Source of the DNA: Entamoeba histolytica HM-1:IMSS
Taxonomy: Eukaryota; Evosea; Mastigamoebida; Endamoebidae
Assembly (NCBI RefSeq): GCF_000208925.1
Contig: NW_001915065.1
Span: 1,747-18,127 of the forward strand
DNA length: 16,381 nt
Direction of reading: 5' to 3'
Positions 1 through 8,285 of the stretch are shown one piece after another. The number at the start of each line of letters is the position of its first letter. The first letter of the stretch is position 1. Position numbers and translations under genes: made by a program. A model generated the notes under the pieces. That model was not told the origin of the DNA, searched no databases, and saw only the letters and a list, made by a program, of their open reading frames with translations.

Positions 1-2566
1 AATCATATCGTTTTCTTTCCTCTGATTTTAATTGTAATTTTAATTGTTCAATTTCAGGAATACGAACAAAAGCAAAAACAATACCACAAATTGCATGATA
101 ATTTCTATCACGATTAAGGAAAATATCAAGTATTTTTATAGTTTGTTGAAGTAAAGATAATTTTTGATCTTTAGATATTTTATTAAACATAGAAGCATAC
201 ATTTTAGAAAGACCATTAAAACTATCAATCATATTTTTAATATTATATGTTTGATCTTTTTTTGTTTTATCTAAATAATATAATAATTCTACTGGTTTAA
301 TTCTAATAAATAATTTTTTATAAACATATGTCATTGAATTTGTTATTTTATAAGGATCTCCCATAAAATCAGAAGGATCTAATTCTGAAGTATCAAAAAT
401 AAGAGGAGGATAAATAGTAATATTTGAATTTCCTTTAATTTGATTAAATAATTCTAATACAATTAATTTTTCTTTACGAATTTTATTAAATGGTTCTTTA
501 GAAGTAGATAAATAATTTATTAATCTTTTTTCTGATTTACCTAATAAACTAAAATCATTTGGATAACTTTGCATCCATTGTTTTAAAACAATTAAAATTT
601 GTGTTTTTCTATCACCAGTTTCATCTATACTAATATGAGGAATTAAATAATTTATAACACATTCAGGAGATGTATATAATCTATACATTAATAAAAAGAT
701 TTCTCTATATTTTGGTTCTCTTATATTAGGTCTAGTTAATTGAAGTACTAAATCTTTCATTGTAGAAAGATAAACTACAAATTCTTGTTGTGAATTAGAA
801 TAAACATATTCAATTGAATGAATATCTTCAAATTTTAAAATTTCATTACATCTAAATAATAATGTTTCAAATTTTTCAAAATATGAACGTGAAAATTCTT
901 TATTAATTTTACGATATTGTAATGATAATTCATAAAATTTTGAAAGAAATTTAAATGGAATAATTGCAATACTTAATAAATCACAATGTTTATTAAATAA
1001 TAAACAACTTTCATCTTCTGTAAAATTATTTTTTTCAATTTGTTCAATTTCTGTTAAAAATGATTGACATAACATTTTACTAATATTAAGAACTTCTACA
1101 TATTTAGGAAATGCTTCTGAATAATCAATAAAAAGAATTTCTAAATCTTCAAAAAATTTTTGATATAAATCTGAAATTTTAAATGAAATATTATTACAAT
1201 ATAATTTCATTAAAAATGAAAATACTCCTATTGATTTATTATATAATAAATATAAATATTCTAATGGTTCTTCTAATTTAACTAAATGAGTTGTACTTTC
1301 ACTTGATTGAATTTGTTCTACTGACATTGTTCTCATTTGTTTTTTTAATCTTTTTTTATCTTTTTTATCATCTTTTGTTGAATTTTGCATTTTAATATCT
1401 CTAATTTTTGGTAATAAAATATCAACATAACTTCTTTTTATTACTGTCATTTGTTTAATATATTTTTTAAATTCATTAAAAATATCTGTAAATCCCATCT
1501 TTTTTCCTGTTTCAAGAACACATAATGATGTAGAATATCCACTCCAATCTCTTGCTCCAATATTATCAACTAATTCCCATTCATTATTTTTTAAAACATA
1601 TAATTTTCCATTTGATTCTCCAACAATTGATCCAAGTCCTTCAGTAATTCTATCAATTCTATTATTCCCAATAATAATTCTTCCATCATTACTAATAACA
1701 CTTCCATCAATTTTTAATCCCCATAAATTTTCTCTTAATCCAATAATATCAACAACTTTATCCATATTTTGCCATATCATTTCTCCTAATGTAATAACAT
1801 CTCCTTCTTCTGTTAAACATGCAGTATATCCTTCTCTACAAACTACTTTAATAATTTTTTTTCTTCCTAATTCAACAACCCGTGCTGGTCTATTCATTGA
1901 AACAACTCTATTCTTTCCAATTTCTCCATATGTATTTGTTCCCCAAAGATATACATCTCCTAAAGTTGTTAATGCTGCATAATGTTCTTCAGAACATGCA
2001 ATTTGACTAACACCTTGTAATTCTCCAACTCTTTTAAGCATTACAACATCTTCTAAATTAGATGATGTATAAACTTTTCCATCAATTAAAATTATCATTT
2101 TTTTATGATTTCCAGTAATTTGTTTAATTCCTGCTGGAATTCCTTTAATAACAATTGGTGTTTCAGTTACTTTTTTTTCTTTGTAATTAATAAGACCTGT
2201 AGCATATACTCCATCTTCTCCAATCATAAAAATATTTCCTGAAGTTATAACAACTTGTTGTATTCTTTCTGGAATTGGTATTGGAAAGAATGGACATTCT
2301 CCATAAAATTTTGTTTGAAAATCATCAACACTTCCACGAGAACTGAATGATGTTCTTGGAATGGATGTTCTTTTAAACTTTTCTGTTTTTTCATTTACTG
2401 TTTCAGTAATAACAACCGTAGCTGCATCTTGAAATTCAACTTGAACATCTTCTCCAGACTGTGTAGAAATATTATCAAAATCGACACAATATCCTAACCC
2501 AGATTGTGGTGTACTAAGTTGTGGTGTCGCATCACTACGATTCTTTTTTTTAATTGGAATAGACAT
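1..2566 (-). CDS. RCC1-repeat / Ras guanine nucleotide exchange factor, C-terminus cut by window edge
   Basis: The frame is open from the ATG at 2566 to the left edge: 855 codons with no stop, so the C-terminus lies outside. Residues about 85-360 read as an RCC1-type propeller; the clearest repeat, near residue 200, contains HYAALTTLGDVYLWGTNTYG. A Lys-rich linker (about 395-415) leads into a helical stretch (about 420-590). Residues about 598-670 match RasGEF_N (EIFLLMYRLYTSPECVINYL, then an ILIVLKQWMQSYP-like helix). Residues from about 732 match the start of the catalytic RasGEF (Cdc25-homology) domain: ITNSMTYVYKKLFIRIKPVELL, then a DSFNGLSKMYASM segment. By family, it should load GTP onto a Ras-type GTPase at membranes; its target is unknown. 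Only about half of the usual ~230-residue catalytic domain is visible. RCC1 plus RasGEF is an uncommon pairing. The helical middle could be a divergent DH (RhoGEF) domain, which I cannot confirm. Confidence 0.85.
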   Translation of the reverse strand, partial: MSIPIKKKNRSDATPQLSTPQSGLGYCVDFDNISTQSGEDVQVEFQDAATVVITETVNEKTEKFKRTSIPRTSFSSRGSVDDFQTKFYGECPFFPIPIPERIQQVVITSGNIFMIGEDGVYATGLINYKEKKVTETPIVIKGIPAGIKQITGNHKKMIILIDGKVYTSSNLEDVVMLKRVGELQGVSQIACSEEHYAALTTLGDVYLWGTNTYGEIGKNRVVSMNRPARVVELGRKKIIKVVCREGYTACLTEEGDVITLGEMIWQNMDKVVDIIGLRENLWGLKIDGSVISNDGRIIIGNNRIDRITEGLGSIVGESNGKLYVLKNNEWELVDNIGARDWSGYSTSLCVLETGKKMGFTDIFNEFKKYIKQMTVIKRSYVDILLPKIRDIKMQNSTKDDKKDKKRLKKQMRTMSVEQIQSSESTTHLVKLEEPLEYLYLLYNKSIGVFSFLMKLYCNNISFKISDLYQKFFEDLEILFIDYSEAFPKYVEVLNISKMLCQSFLTEIEQIEKNNFTEDESCLLFNKHCDLLSIAIIPFKFLSKFYELSLQYRKINKEFSRSYFEKFETLLFRCNEILKFEDIHSIEYVYSNSQQEFVVYLSTMKDLVLQLTRPNIREPKYREIFLLMYRLYTSPECVINYLIPHISIDETGDRKTQILIVLKQWMQSYPNDFSLLGKSEKRLINYLSTSKEPFNKIRKEKLIVLELFNQIKGNSNITIYPPLIFDTSELDPSDFMGDPYKITNSMTYVYKKLFIRIKPVELLYYLDKTKKDQTYNIKNMIDSFNGLSKMYASMFNKISKDQKLSLLQQTIKILDIFLNRDRNYHAICGIVFAFVRIPEIEQLKLQLKSEERKRYD

Positions 2567-2934
2567 GTTTTTTTCTAATTTATTTTTTAGTTAGTATTTT
2601 TTCTTTTTTCTTTTTTTTTTTATCTCTTTTAACAAATACATTTTGGTATTTTTCTGGTTCTAAAAATATTGTGTTTGTAATATAAAAGAATCTTACCTTT
2701 TTTTTATATATATTTATAGTATATTCTTCTTTTTCTTCTCAAACAAAGTTAGCTTTTTATTATTACTTCTTTGAATTTATTTGGAAAAGGGATTTTTTTA
2801 AAAAAAAAAACGTTAGTTTAAAGAAAATTAAAATAATGAGTTAATGTATCACTTATTAATATAGTTATTTGTTGATATCCAACATTTTCCTATGAAGAAA
2901 TGAAATATATCAACAAACAGAATAAAAGAATTTA
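2567..2934. other. Intergenic upstream region of the RasGEF gene
   Basis: This AT-rich stretch holds long T and A runs and no credible open reading frame. It should contain the promoter of the minus-strand RasGEF gene, but I see no clear TATTTAAA or GAAC element close to the ATG. An 11-base perfect inverted repeat lies near its end (2868-2878 with 2907-2917). Confidence 0.5.
2868..2917. repeat. 11-bp perfect inverted repeat, 28-nt spacer
   Basis: TTTGTTGATAT at 2868-2878 is the exact reverse complement of ATATCAACAAA at 2907-2917, with 28 nucleotides between the arms. It lies at the downstream edge of the decayed minus-strand coding relic. It could be a hairpin, a chance AT-rich repeat, or a remnant of a small element. 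No target-site duplication is evident. Confidence 0.55.
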
Positions 2935-3600
2935 TGGTGGTTAAACAATACAATTTCATTTCATACTGATGAGACAAATAGACAATTGTTATTCAATTTA
3001 GTTTTTGGTTCATGAACGTCAATAAAAGAAATATTTGGAATGTAGGTAATAATACCACATTTTGATTTTCTATTTCTTTTGTAAAAATACTTATTAAATT
3101 GAATTGACTCATAATTTCTACGTATTTTTAGAGTGTTAATTATTATTTTTTATTTTATTTAAATAATTTTTCTAATTCATTTTTATAAGAATATAATTTT
3201 AATTTAGTAAAAGTTTCTCCTTCAGTTTTATAAAATTGAATGTTCTAAATGAATAAACTGAGGTAATAACTAATTGAATCAATTAGTTTGGTTGAATATT
3301 TAGTTCTTTTATTTTTTTTTATTGTCTTTAATTTTTATCAATTGAATGAATATCTTTATCAAACAATACTCTAACTTTTTTATTCATTTTATTTATTTGG
3401 TCTTTTTTTTGTTGAGTTACCTCAAGTGCAAATTCATCAATTTTCATTCAGTAAGTATTTAATTTGATTCGTTGTATTAAAATTTCTTGTTTTAATAATT
3501 CATTTTCTTTAACTAATAACTCAGTTTCTTCTTCTTTATAATAATTGTTATACTGTACTTTAAGGAATGGAATTTTAAAATTCTCTTAAGATTTTGATTT
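2935..3600 (-). pseudogene. Decayed minus-strand coding relic (coiled-coil type)
   Basis: No intact gene is present, but the minus strand retains coding-like blocks split by stops and frame changes. From about 3550 down to 3335 one frame reads a Glu/Lys-rich heptad segment (YKEEETELLVKENELLKQEI), an in-frame TGA, then KIDEFALEVTQQKKDQINKM and KVRVLFDKDIHSIDKN before TAA. Further on, 3110-2935 reads NYESIQFNKYFYKRNRKSK and GIITYIPNISFIDVHEPKTK, with more in-frame TGA codons. Three of the stops are TGA, consistent with G-to-A change from TGG. The segment VLFDKDIHS resembles the start of Entamoeba TLDc-type domains that follow coiled coils, but the match is too short for a family call. Frame content alone supports this; AT-rich spacer can mimic it. 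Confidence 0.35.
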
Positions 3601-3885
3601 GACACAAAGAGTCTTTTTCTTAAATACTCTAAATTCATTAGTAACAGTGATATTGTACTCTTTTTTTTCTGTTGTCTTGTTTTCTTGGATAAATACTGAA
3701 ATACAATAAAACTAATAAACAAAAATGAATTATATTACAAAGAGTCTTTAAAAAAGAGAGATTCTATCATAAAATAAAATTTCTTTATCAAAAGAAAAGA
3801 GAAATATTATTTGATTTAAATAAATAATTTCTAATTTATTTTTATTAATAAAAATGTTTAAAAAAAAAAAATAAAAAAATACAAA
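3601..3885. terminator. Spacer with probable 3' processing region of the BspA-like gene
   Basis: Downstream of the minus-strand stop at 3886, the transcript strand is dominated by U-rich tracts (complement of 3858-3885) followed by UAAUU-like motifs. This fits the U-rich, UAAUU-containing polyadenylation region typical of Entamoeba genes. The rest of the spacer is AT-rich with no supported gene. Confidence 0.35.
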
Positions 3886-5499
3886 TTAGAAGAAAGAAAT
3901 TTGTTGGAAACAATAATCAGGAACATTAATACGTTGTTTTAATTTAAGACATTGTTTAAAACAATTATTTCCGAATAAAGTGATAGAACGTGGTAATGAA
4001 ATATATTCTAAAGAAGTACAAAAAGCAAATGCATTTGAATGAATTTCTTTAAAATGTAAAGGTAAGTCAATAGTTTCAAGACATTTACAATTATAAAAAC
4101 AATTTGAATCAATAGAAGTTAATGTGAATGGTAAATCAATTTCTTTTAATGAACAACAATTAAAGAAACAATTTTGAGGAAGTCTTTGAAGATATGGTGA
4201 TAATAAAATTGTTTGTAATGAACAACAATTCTCAAATACACTTTCATTTAATTGATGAATAAATTGACTATTAACTACTAATTCTAATGATTCACAATTT
4301 TCAAAACAATTTTTTGGTAAAACATGTAGTTGTTCATTTATAATAACTTCTTTTAAATTTTCACAATAACAAAAACAACCTTCTCCAAGAGACGTTAATG
4401 ACACTGGTAATTCAATTCTATCTAATCTTATACAATGTGCAAAACAATGTTCTCCTAATGATTCTACAGAAGAATGAAAAATAACATTACGAAGTTGTGT
4501 AGAATATTCAAAACAACTCAGTGGTAATAATTGAAGCAATTGAGGAATTTGTATCATTTCATTAAAAGGACATTTAAGAAATGAATATTCTTTAATTGAA
4601 ACAAGAAGAGAAGGTAGTTCAACATTTTTTAATGAATAACATTCATTAAAACATTCTCTTCCAATACTTCTTATTGATTCAGTCATTTTACACCTAGTTA
4701 ATGAAGTACATCCTTTGAAACATCTCTCTCCTAATGAAGTAACTGAGGAAGGTATATTAATTTCTTTTAAACTACAACATCCTTCAAAAACCGCACTTTG
4801 TAAACAGCGAACTCTTGTTGGAATTGTAATAGAAATAAGATCTTTTCTCATAAAAAAAGCTTTATCTCCAATAATATTAGTTTCTACTGGAATTAAGTCA
4901 CCATGAAAATGAATATAATTTTGAGTTAATTTAATATTACGAAATATATTTCTCTCAGGAGAATATCTTAATGCTTCTCCAATATGAACAGGAAATAGCC
5001 ATACAAATTTATTTGCTTTTGGAAGTCTAATATCCTTCTTTGTAAATAACAATTGAGTAGTTACTTCTTTAAATAAAAGAAATGACTTAATTGGATTATA
5101 ATGATACTTTGAAATTATTTTAGAGAATCTGTTATTAATTTGTGAATAATTCTTATAATCTTGTTCAGTTTTTAAATATTTACTAATTTCAAATAATAAC
5201 GATTCTTCAAATTGATTTGATAATGTTCTTTTTTTAAAAATATAAATTACTTTTTTCTTTTCTTCATTAATTTGTGTTGTTTCAATCACTGAAGACGCCG
5301 TAGAAGATCGTTTTTGAGTTTGTTGTTGTATTAGTTGTAATTCTTGTGGGTCAATAGAAGATGACTCTGAATTACTTACTGATCTTTTTGAATCATAACA
5401 CCTTTGGTTACTTTTTTTGATGCACAACAATGACTCTGAATTAATATTTTTTGTATTTGATGAAACAGTTTTAGTTGAACTATTTCTTTGTGAAATCAT
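3886..5499 (-). CDS. BspA-like leucine-rich repeat protein (LRR_5 type)
   Basis: The protein has 537 residues from the ATG at 5499. The frame extends upstream only to a TTG, which I reject as a start. Residues 1-90 are Ser/Thr/Gln-rich and probably disordered. Residues about 97-140 match the N-terminal module of Entamoeba BspA-like proteins (ISKYLKTEQDYKNYSQINNR, then HYNPI). Residues 208-506 form 13 consecutive repeats of exactly 23 residues, plus a partial one, with the pattern LG..CF..C.SL..I.LP.SL (for example TSLGERCFKGCTSL). This is the treponemal-type LRR of BspA. Members of this large Entamoeba family are mostly uncharacterised; at least one has been reported at the plasma membrane. 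No signal peptide or membrane segment is visible here. An initiator-like AAAAATTC lies about 20 bases upstream of the ATG. The gene is divergent from the propeller gene at 6088. Confidence 0.9.
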   Translation of the reverse strand: MISQRNSSTKTVSSNTKNINSESLLCIKKSNQRCYDSKRSVSNSESSSIDPQELQLIQQQTQKRSSTASSVIETTQINEEKKKVIYIFKKRTLSNQFEESLLFEISKYLKTEQDYKNYSQINNRFSKIISKYHYNPIKSFLLFKEVTTQLLFTKKDIRLPKANKFVWLFPVHIGEALRYSPERNIFRNIKLTQNYIHFHGDLIPVETNIIGDKAFFMRKDLISITIPTRVRCLQSAVFEGCCSLKEINIPSSVTSLGERCFKGCTSLTRCKMTESIRSIGRECFNECYSLKNVELPSLLVSIKEYSFLKCPFNEMIQIPQLLQLLPLSCFEYSTQLRNVIFHSSVESLGEHCFAHCIRLDRIELPVSLTSLGEGCFCYCENLKEVIINEQLHVLPKNCFENCESLELVVNSQFIHQLNESVFENCCSLQTILLSPYLQRLPQNCFFNCCSLKEIDLPFTLTSIDSNCFYNCKCLETIDLPLHFKEIHSNAFAFCTSLEYISLPRSITLFGNNCFKQCLKLKQRINVPDYCFQQISFF

Positions 5500-5519
5500 T
5501 TGTTGAAGTAAATTAAAAA

Positions 5520-5527
5520 GAATTTTT
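5520..5527 (-). promoter_or_regulatory. Initiator-like element of the BspA-like gene
   Basis: On the minus strand this reads AAAAATTC, seven of the eight first positions of the Entamoeba initiator consensus AAAAATTCA. It lies about 20 bases upstream of the ATG at 5499, where the short 5' leaders of Entamoeba mRNAs would place a transcription start. It supports that ATG over the upstream TTG. Confidence 0.45.
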
Positions 5528-6043
5528 AAGTTTCTTTTTTTTTTATTATTTTTATTTAAGAAAAGTATAAACAAATTAATTATTTTTTGTTAAAGAATTA
5601 TAAGCAAAAAAATCTATTATTACTAGTTTAAATCCACTTTTATCACTCTTGTTAAAATTGCTCTTTAAAGTATATCTTTTCATCTTAAATAATATTTCAC
5701 TATCTTGTATTAAAACTTATAAAACTTCCTAATTTACTCCATTCTCAATATCAAGTACTTTTTGTATTATTCACTTTATATTTAAATAATTGACAATTAT
5801 TCATTTGTCTTGTGTAAAAAAAAAATAAATAAATGTTTTTATCTCCTTGTTTAATGAAATAAATTCACACAAAAATAAATGTGTTATTCCAACAATAAGG
5901 GAAATTCTGGTTTAATGTACTTTAAAACAATGTTTTTTTTGTGGTGTGTTTGAATAAATTAATATTGTTAAATAAGAAGAAAAGGCATATAAGAAATATT
6001 TAAAACTAAACATAACTTTACCAAATAAGAAAGAAGGAAATAA

Positions 6044-6051
6044 AATGAACT
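6044..6051 (+). promoter_or_regulatory. GAAC element of the Rab3GAP2-like gene
   Basis: AATGAACT is an exact match to the Entamoeba GAAC core-promoter element. It lies 36 bases upstream of the ATG at 6088. An AAATTTTT tract between them (about 6064-6071) is a plausible initiator. Confidence 0.55.
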
Positions 6052-6087
6052 GATAATTGTAGTAAATTTTTGTTGATTAAAAAGACA

Positions 6088-7119
6088 ATGGAAGTGTGCA
6101 AAAGAAAAGTTGAAAATTATGGACAAGGAAAAATCTTATCGTATTGTGTCAGTGATGATTATAATAGGATTTATATATTAAACAATGCACAACCACATGA
6201 AGTATATGAAATCAGTTGTGAAGACCGAATAGAAGAAGGAACAAAAATCCCCGAGTCTGGAAGGTTTGATGAGATTAAATCTGGAGCGTTTGCAAGTTGT
6301 TGTTTAATATGTAAAATCCGATGTGAGTGTGAATCAACTAATCATCAGTTATGTTGGTATGATAACACATTATATATACTATCAATTGTACAAGGGACAA
6401 TCATTATTATTAATGGACATATGTCATATAGAATCAAAGTACCTTCTATTGATGGTACAGGAGAAATAACAATTATTAAGAATGATGTTTTTATTCAAGC
6501 ACAGTCACATATACTTGTTAAAACAACCTTAGCTAATATTAAAGAAAGTATCATTAATAACAAAGATTTTGATTATACCGAAATTGATTTTAAACATGAT
6601 ATTGTTGGACTTCAATTAATTCATTGTAAAAATGCATTTAGAAGAGAGGAAGTATGTAGAATATTAGGAAAGCCATATTATGGAGATAATGTTATTGCAG
6701 TTTATGGGAAATATTATCCAATTGTTTATAGGTCATTAGAGAGTTTAAATAAAAATGAGTTTATTTCAGCCCTTCCAGACACACGAAATATTGAACATTT
6801 TTGTGCCAATCCATTTAATGAAAAATATGTTTTATTATCTGATTCATATGGTAGAATTCTAGTTTTTGACTCTATCAATAGATTTATTGTAAAAACTATT
6901 CCAGCAATGAGAGAAGCACGGATGTGTTGGATAGATGAGAAGAAATTTGTCATTTATTCCAAGTTCAGGAATATTTTAGAAATACATAATTGTCAAGAAC
7001 AAAAAAGAATATCATTTATTGAATTTAATGAACAAGACATAGTCTCTATTCTTGGTTTTAGAGTCAATAGGGTTGTTGTCTTTTTAAATAACAATGTGTA
7101 TATTCTTTGTTTTTCATAA
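6088..7119 (+). CDS. Rab3GAP regulatory-subunit N-terminal-domain-like protein
   Basis: The protein has 343 residues from the first in-frame ATG at 6088; the frame opens slightly earlier at a TTG. It is beta-rich with no signal peptide or membrane segment. Residues about 235-325 carry the signature of the Rab3GAP2 N-terminal propeller: a D-x-x-GR-[IV]-L-V-F-D strand (DSYGRILVFD, 252-261), a RDA-x-x-GW-like motif (MREARMCWI, 274-282), and an IY-x-x-R-x-ILE-[VI] strand (IYSKFRNILEIH, 289-300). In animals and plants this domain belongs to the non-catalytic subunit of Rab3GAP, which with the catalytic subunit acts on Rab18 as an exchange factor and on Rab3 as a GAP. The animal protein has about 1,400 residues, so this would be only its N-terminal propeller. 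Residues 65-92 are Cys-rich. The call rests on motif recall; another seven-bladed propeller family is the main alternative. Confidence 0.6.
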   Translation: MEVCKRKVENYGQGKILSYCVSDDYNRIYILNNAQPHEVYEISCEDRIEEGTKIPESGRFDEIKSGAFASCCLICKIRCECESTNHQLCWYDNTLYILSIVQGTIIIINGHMSYRIKVPSIDGTGEITIIKNDVFIQAQSHILVKTTLANIKESIINNKDFDYTEIDFKHDIVGLQLIHCKNAFRREEVCRILGKPYYGDNVIAVYGKYYPIVYRSLESLNKNEFISALPDTRNIEHFCANPFNEKYVLLSDSYGRILVFDSINRFIVKTIPAMREARMCWIDEKKFVIYSKFRNILEIHNCQEQKRISFIEFNEQDIVSILGFRVNRVVVFLNNNVYILCFS

Positions 7120-7171
7120 TTGACCTTGAATTAGTAATTATCATCTTTTATTTCATGTATTAATGAATAAT

Positions 7172-7777
7172 TCAATTCAGTCTTATAACCACAATTCGTT
7201 TAATAATAAATTTTTGCATATCAGTAAAGAATGAATTTGGAAAAAGATAATTCAAAAAGTAAGAATAACTGTTTTTTGTTCCTTCTTTTCCAATAACTAA
7301 TTTACAACACCCATTTCCAATACTTAAAATCATTTGTTCATTATGACAAATAGAAATCATATATTCTTCATTATTAATTGGTTGTAAACGTTCATAACTA
7401 CCAATTGAATAATTCACCCATAAATATTGATTAGATAGATATTTTGAACATCCAAATATCCTTTTCTTTTCATCAACACAGATAATTCCCCATTTGTTTT
7501 CTTCTTTTCTTATTACTTCTTTTATATTACATTGACTTGTCTCAGTATCATAAATAATTGTTGCTTTACAATTATTCCATTCTTCCATTTTTGCAATTCC
7601 TTTTTCTACATCATTATTGGCATAGATAGAGTTGACTTGCTTTGTTATTTGGTTGGTTGAAGCATTAACAAGCTGGTTAATAATACTTACAATTTCTAAA
7701 AGAATTTTTCTTATTGAAGCGTCAGTAACGTGATTGATGTCAGTAATGAGTTGGTTAACTTGACAAGTACAATTCAT
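7172..7777 (-). CDS. Coiled-coil plus divergent TLDc-like domain protein
   Basis: I chose the ATG at 7777 (201 residues). An in-frame ATG at 7810 would add 11 hydrophobic residues, but a TATA-like TATTTTTTAAAG string lies right next to it, which would put transcription start between the two. Residues about 5-55 are an amphipathic helix rich in Ile, Asn and Gln. The rest resembles the TLDc fold as found in Entamoeba: MEEWNNCKATIIYDTE, a WGIICVDEKKRIFGC strand pair, SIGNGCCKLVIGK, and a C-terminal KFIIKRIVVIRLN like the closing strand of TLDc domains. TLDc proteins are linked to oxidative-stress resistance and V-ATPase regulation in other eukaryotes; the role in Entamoeba is unknown. The usual FGG motif is degenerate (IFGC). 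It is convergent with the propeller gene, with 52 bases between stops. Confidence 0.6.
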   Translation of the reverse strand: MNCTCQVNQLITDINHVTDASIRKILLEIVSIINQLVNASTNQITKQVNSIYANNDVEKGIAKMEEWNNCKATIIYDTETSQCNIKEVIRKEENKWGIICVDEKKRIFGCSKYLSNQYLWVNYSIGSYERLQPINNEEYMISICHNEQMILSIGNGCCKLVIGKEGTKNSYSYFLNYLFPNSFFTDMQKFIIKRIVVIRLN

Positions 7778-7904
7778 GGTTATCTTGAAATGTAAAAAAA
7801 GTATATTCATTTTTCTTTAAAAAATATGAAACAAAACCAAAGCCAAAACAAAAATATAAAATGAATGAAATGGATATGTAAATGTAAAATGATACAAAAC
7901 GCGT

Positions 7905-8180
7905 TCAGAATTCAAATTCAAAGAATGAATCTTGATATACAGGACTTTGTTTTATGCAAGTATTTAATTCATAATCAAATGTGTTATCATCATCAATTGT
8001 AGGTGAATCACTAGGAAGAGGAGAAAATACACGTTGAGGAAATCTTGGTGAAAATGGTGATTCATTACATTGACTTATACTTCCTAATGAAATTGGAGTT
8101 TGTTCATTTATTGAACTTGTTGATGAATTTAATAATGAAATATCACATTTGATTGTAGCAATGGGTTTGATTACTTGCAT
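7905..8180 (-). CDS. Small Ser/Pro-rich protein of unknown function (91 aa)
   Basis: I do not recognise this protein. Its ATG at 8180 is followed by 91 codons. The N-terminus (MQVIKPIATIKCDISLL) is mixed hydrophobic and basic. Residues about 28-62 hold several Ser/Thr-Pro dipeptides (ESPFSPRFP, VFSPLPSDSPT), then an acidic stretch IDDDNTFDYE and an aromatic C-terminus FFEFEF. This suggests a disordered protein regulated by proline-directed kinases, which is inference. That it is a real gene is supported by a textbook core promoter just upstream: TATTTAAAG then GAAC (complement of 8211-8223), placing transcription start a few bases before this ATG. Its neighbour downstream, the TLDc-like gene, is on the same strand with its own promoter. 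Confidence 0.6.
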   Translation of the reverse strand: MQVIKPIATIKCDISLLNSSTSSINEQTPISLGSISQCNESPFSPRFPQRVFSPLPSDSPTIDDDNTFDYELNTCIKQSPVYQDSFFEFEF

Positions 8181-8210
8181 AATAAAAAGAGGTGAAATAA
8201 TTAATATGGA

Positions 8211-8223
8211 GTTCCTTTAAATA
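8211..8223 (-). promoter_or_regulatory. TATA plus GAAC core promoter of the 91-residue gene
   Basis: On the minus strand 8223-8211 reads TATTTAAAGGAAC: the Entamoeba TATA element (GTATTTAAA-type) running straight into a GAAC element. The distance to the ATG at 8180 is about 31-43 bases, matching a transcription start about 30 bases downstream of TATA and a very short 5' leader. Confidence 0.65.
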
Positions 8224-8285
8224 TGAGAATCTTCTTCTATTTTAGACTTATTGGCTTTGTTTCTTTTTAATTTAAAACAAAATGT

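Larger units (their letters stand above)
5500..6087. other. Divergent intergenic region
   Basis: This spacer separates the two divergent genes and must hold both promoters. Apart from the initiator-like site at 5520-5527 and the GAAC element at 6044-6051 it is plain AT-rich sequence. I see no open frame, RNA gene or repeat of note. A TATTTAAAA string at 5997-6005 resembles a TATA element but lies about 85 bases from the plus-strand ATG, further than usual. Confidence 0.5.

Noticed and set aside
2890..2918. Intron-like GTTTGT...ATAG string on the minus strand
   Set aside because: It has the Entamoeba splice-site signatures, but at 29 bases it is shorter than known introns there and the surrounding frame is already broken.
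5500..5574. N-terminal extension of the BspA-like protein starting at TTG
   Set aside because: Non-ATG starts are not expected in this organism, and an initiator-like element overlaps this stretch.
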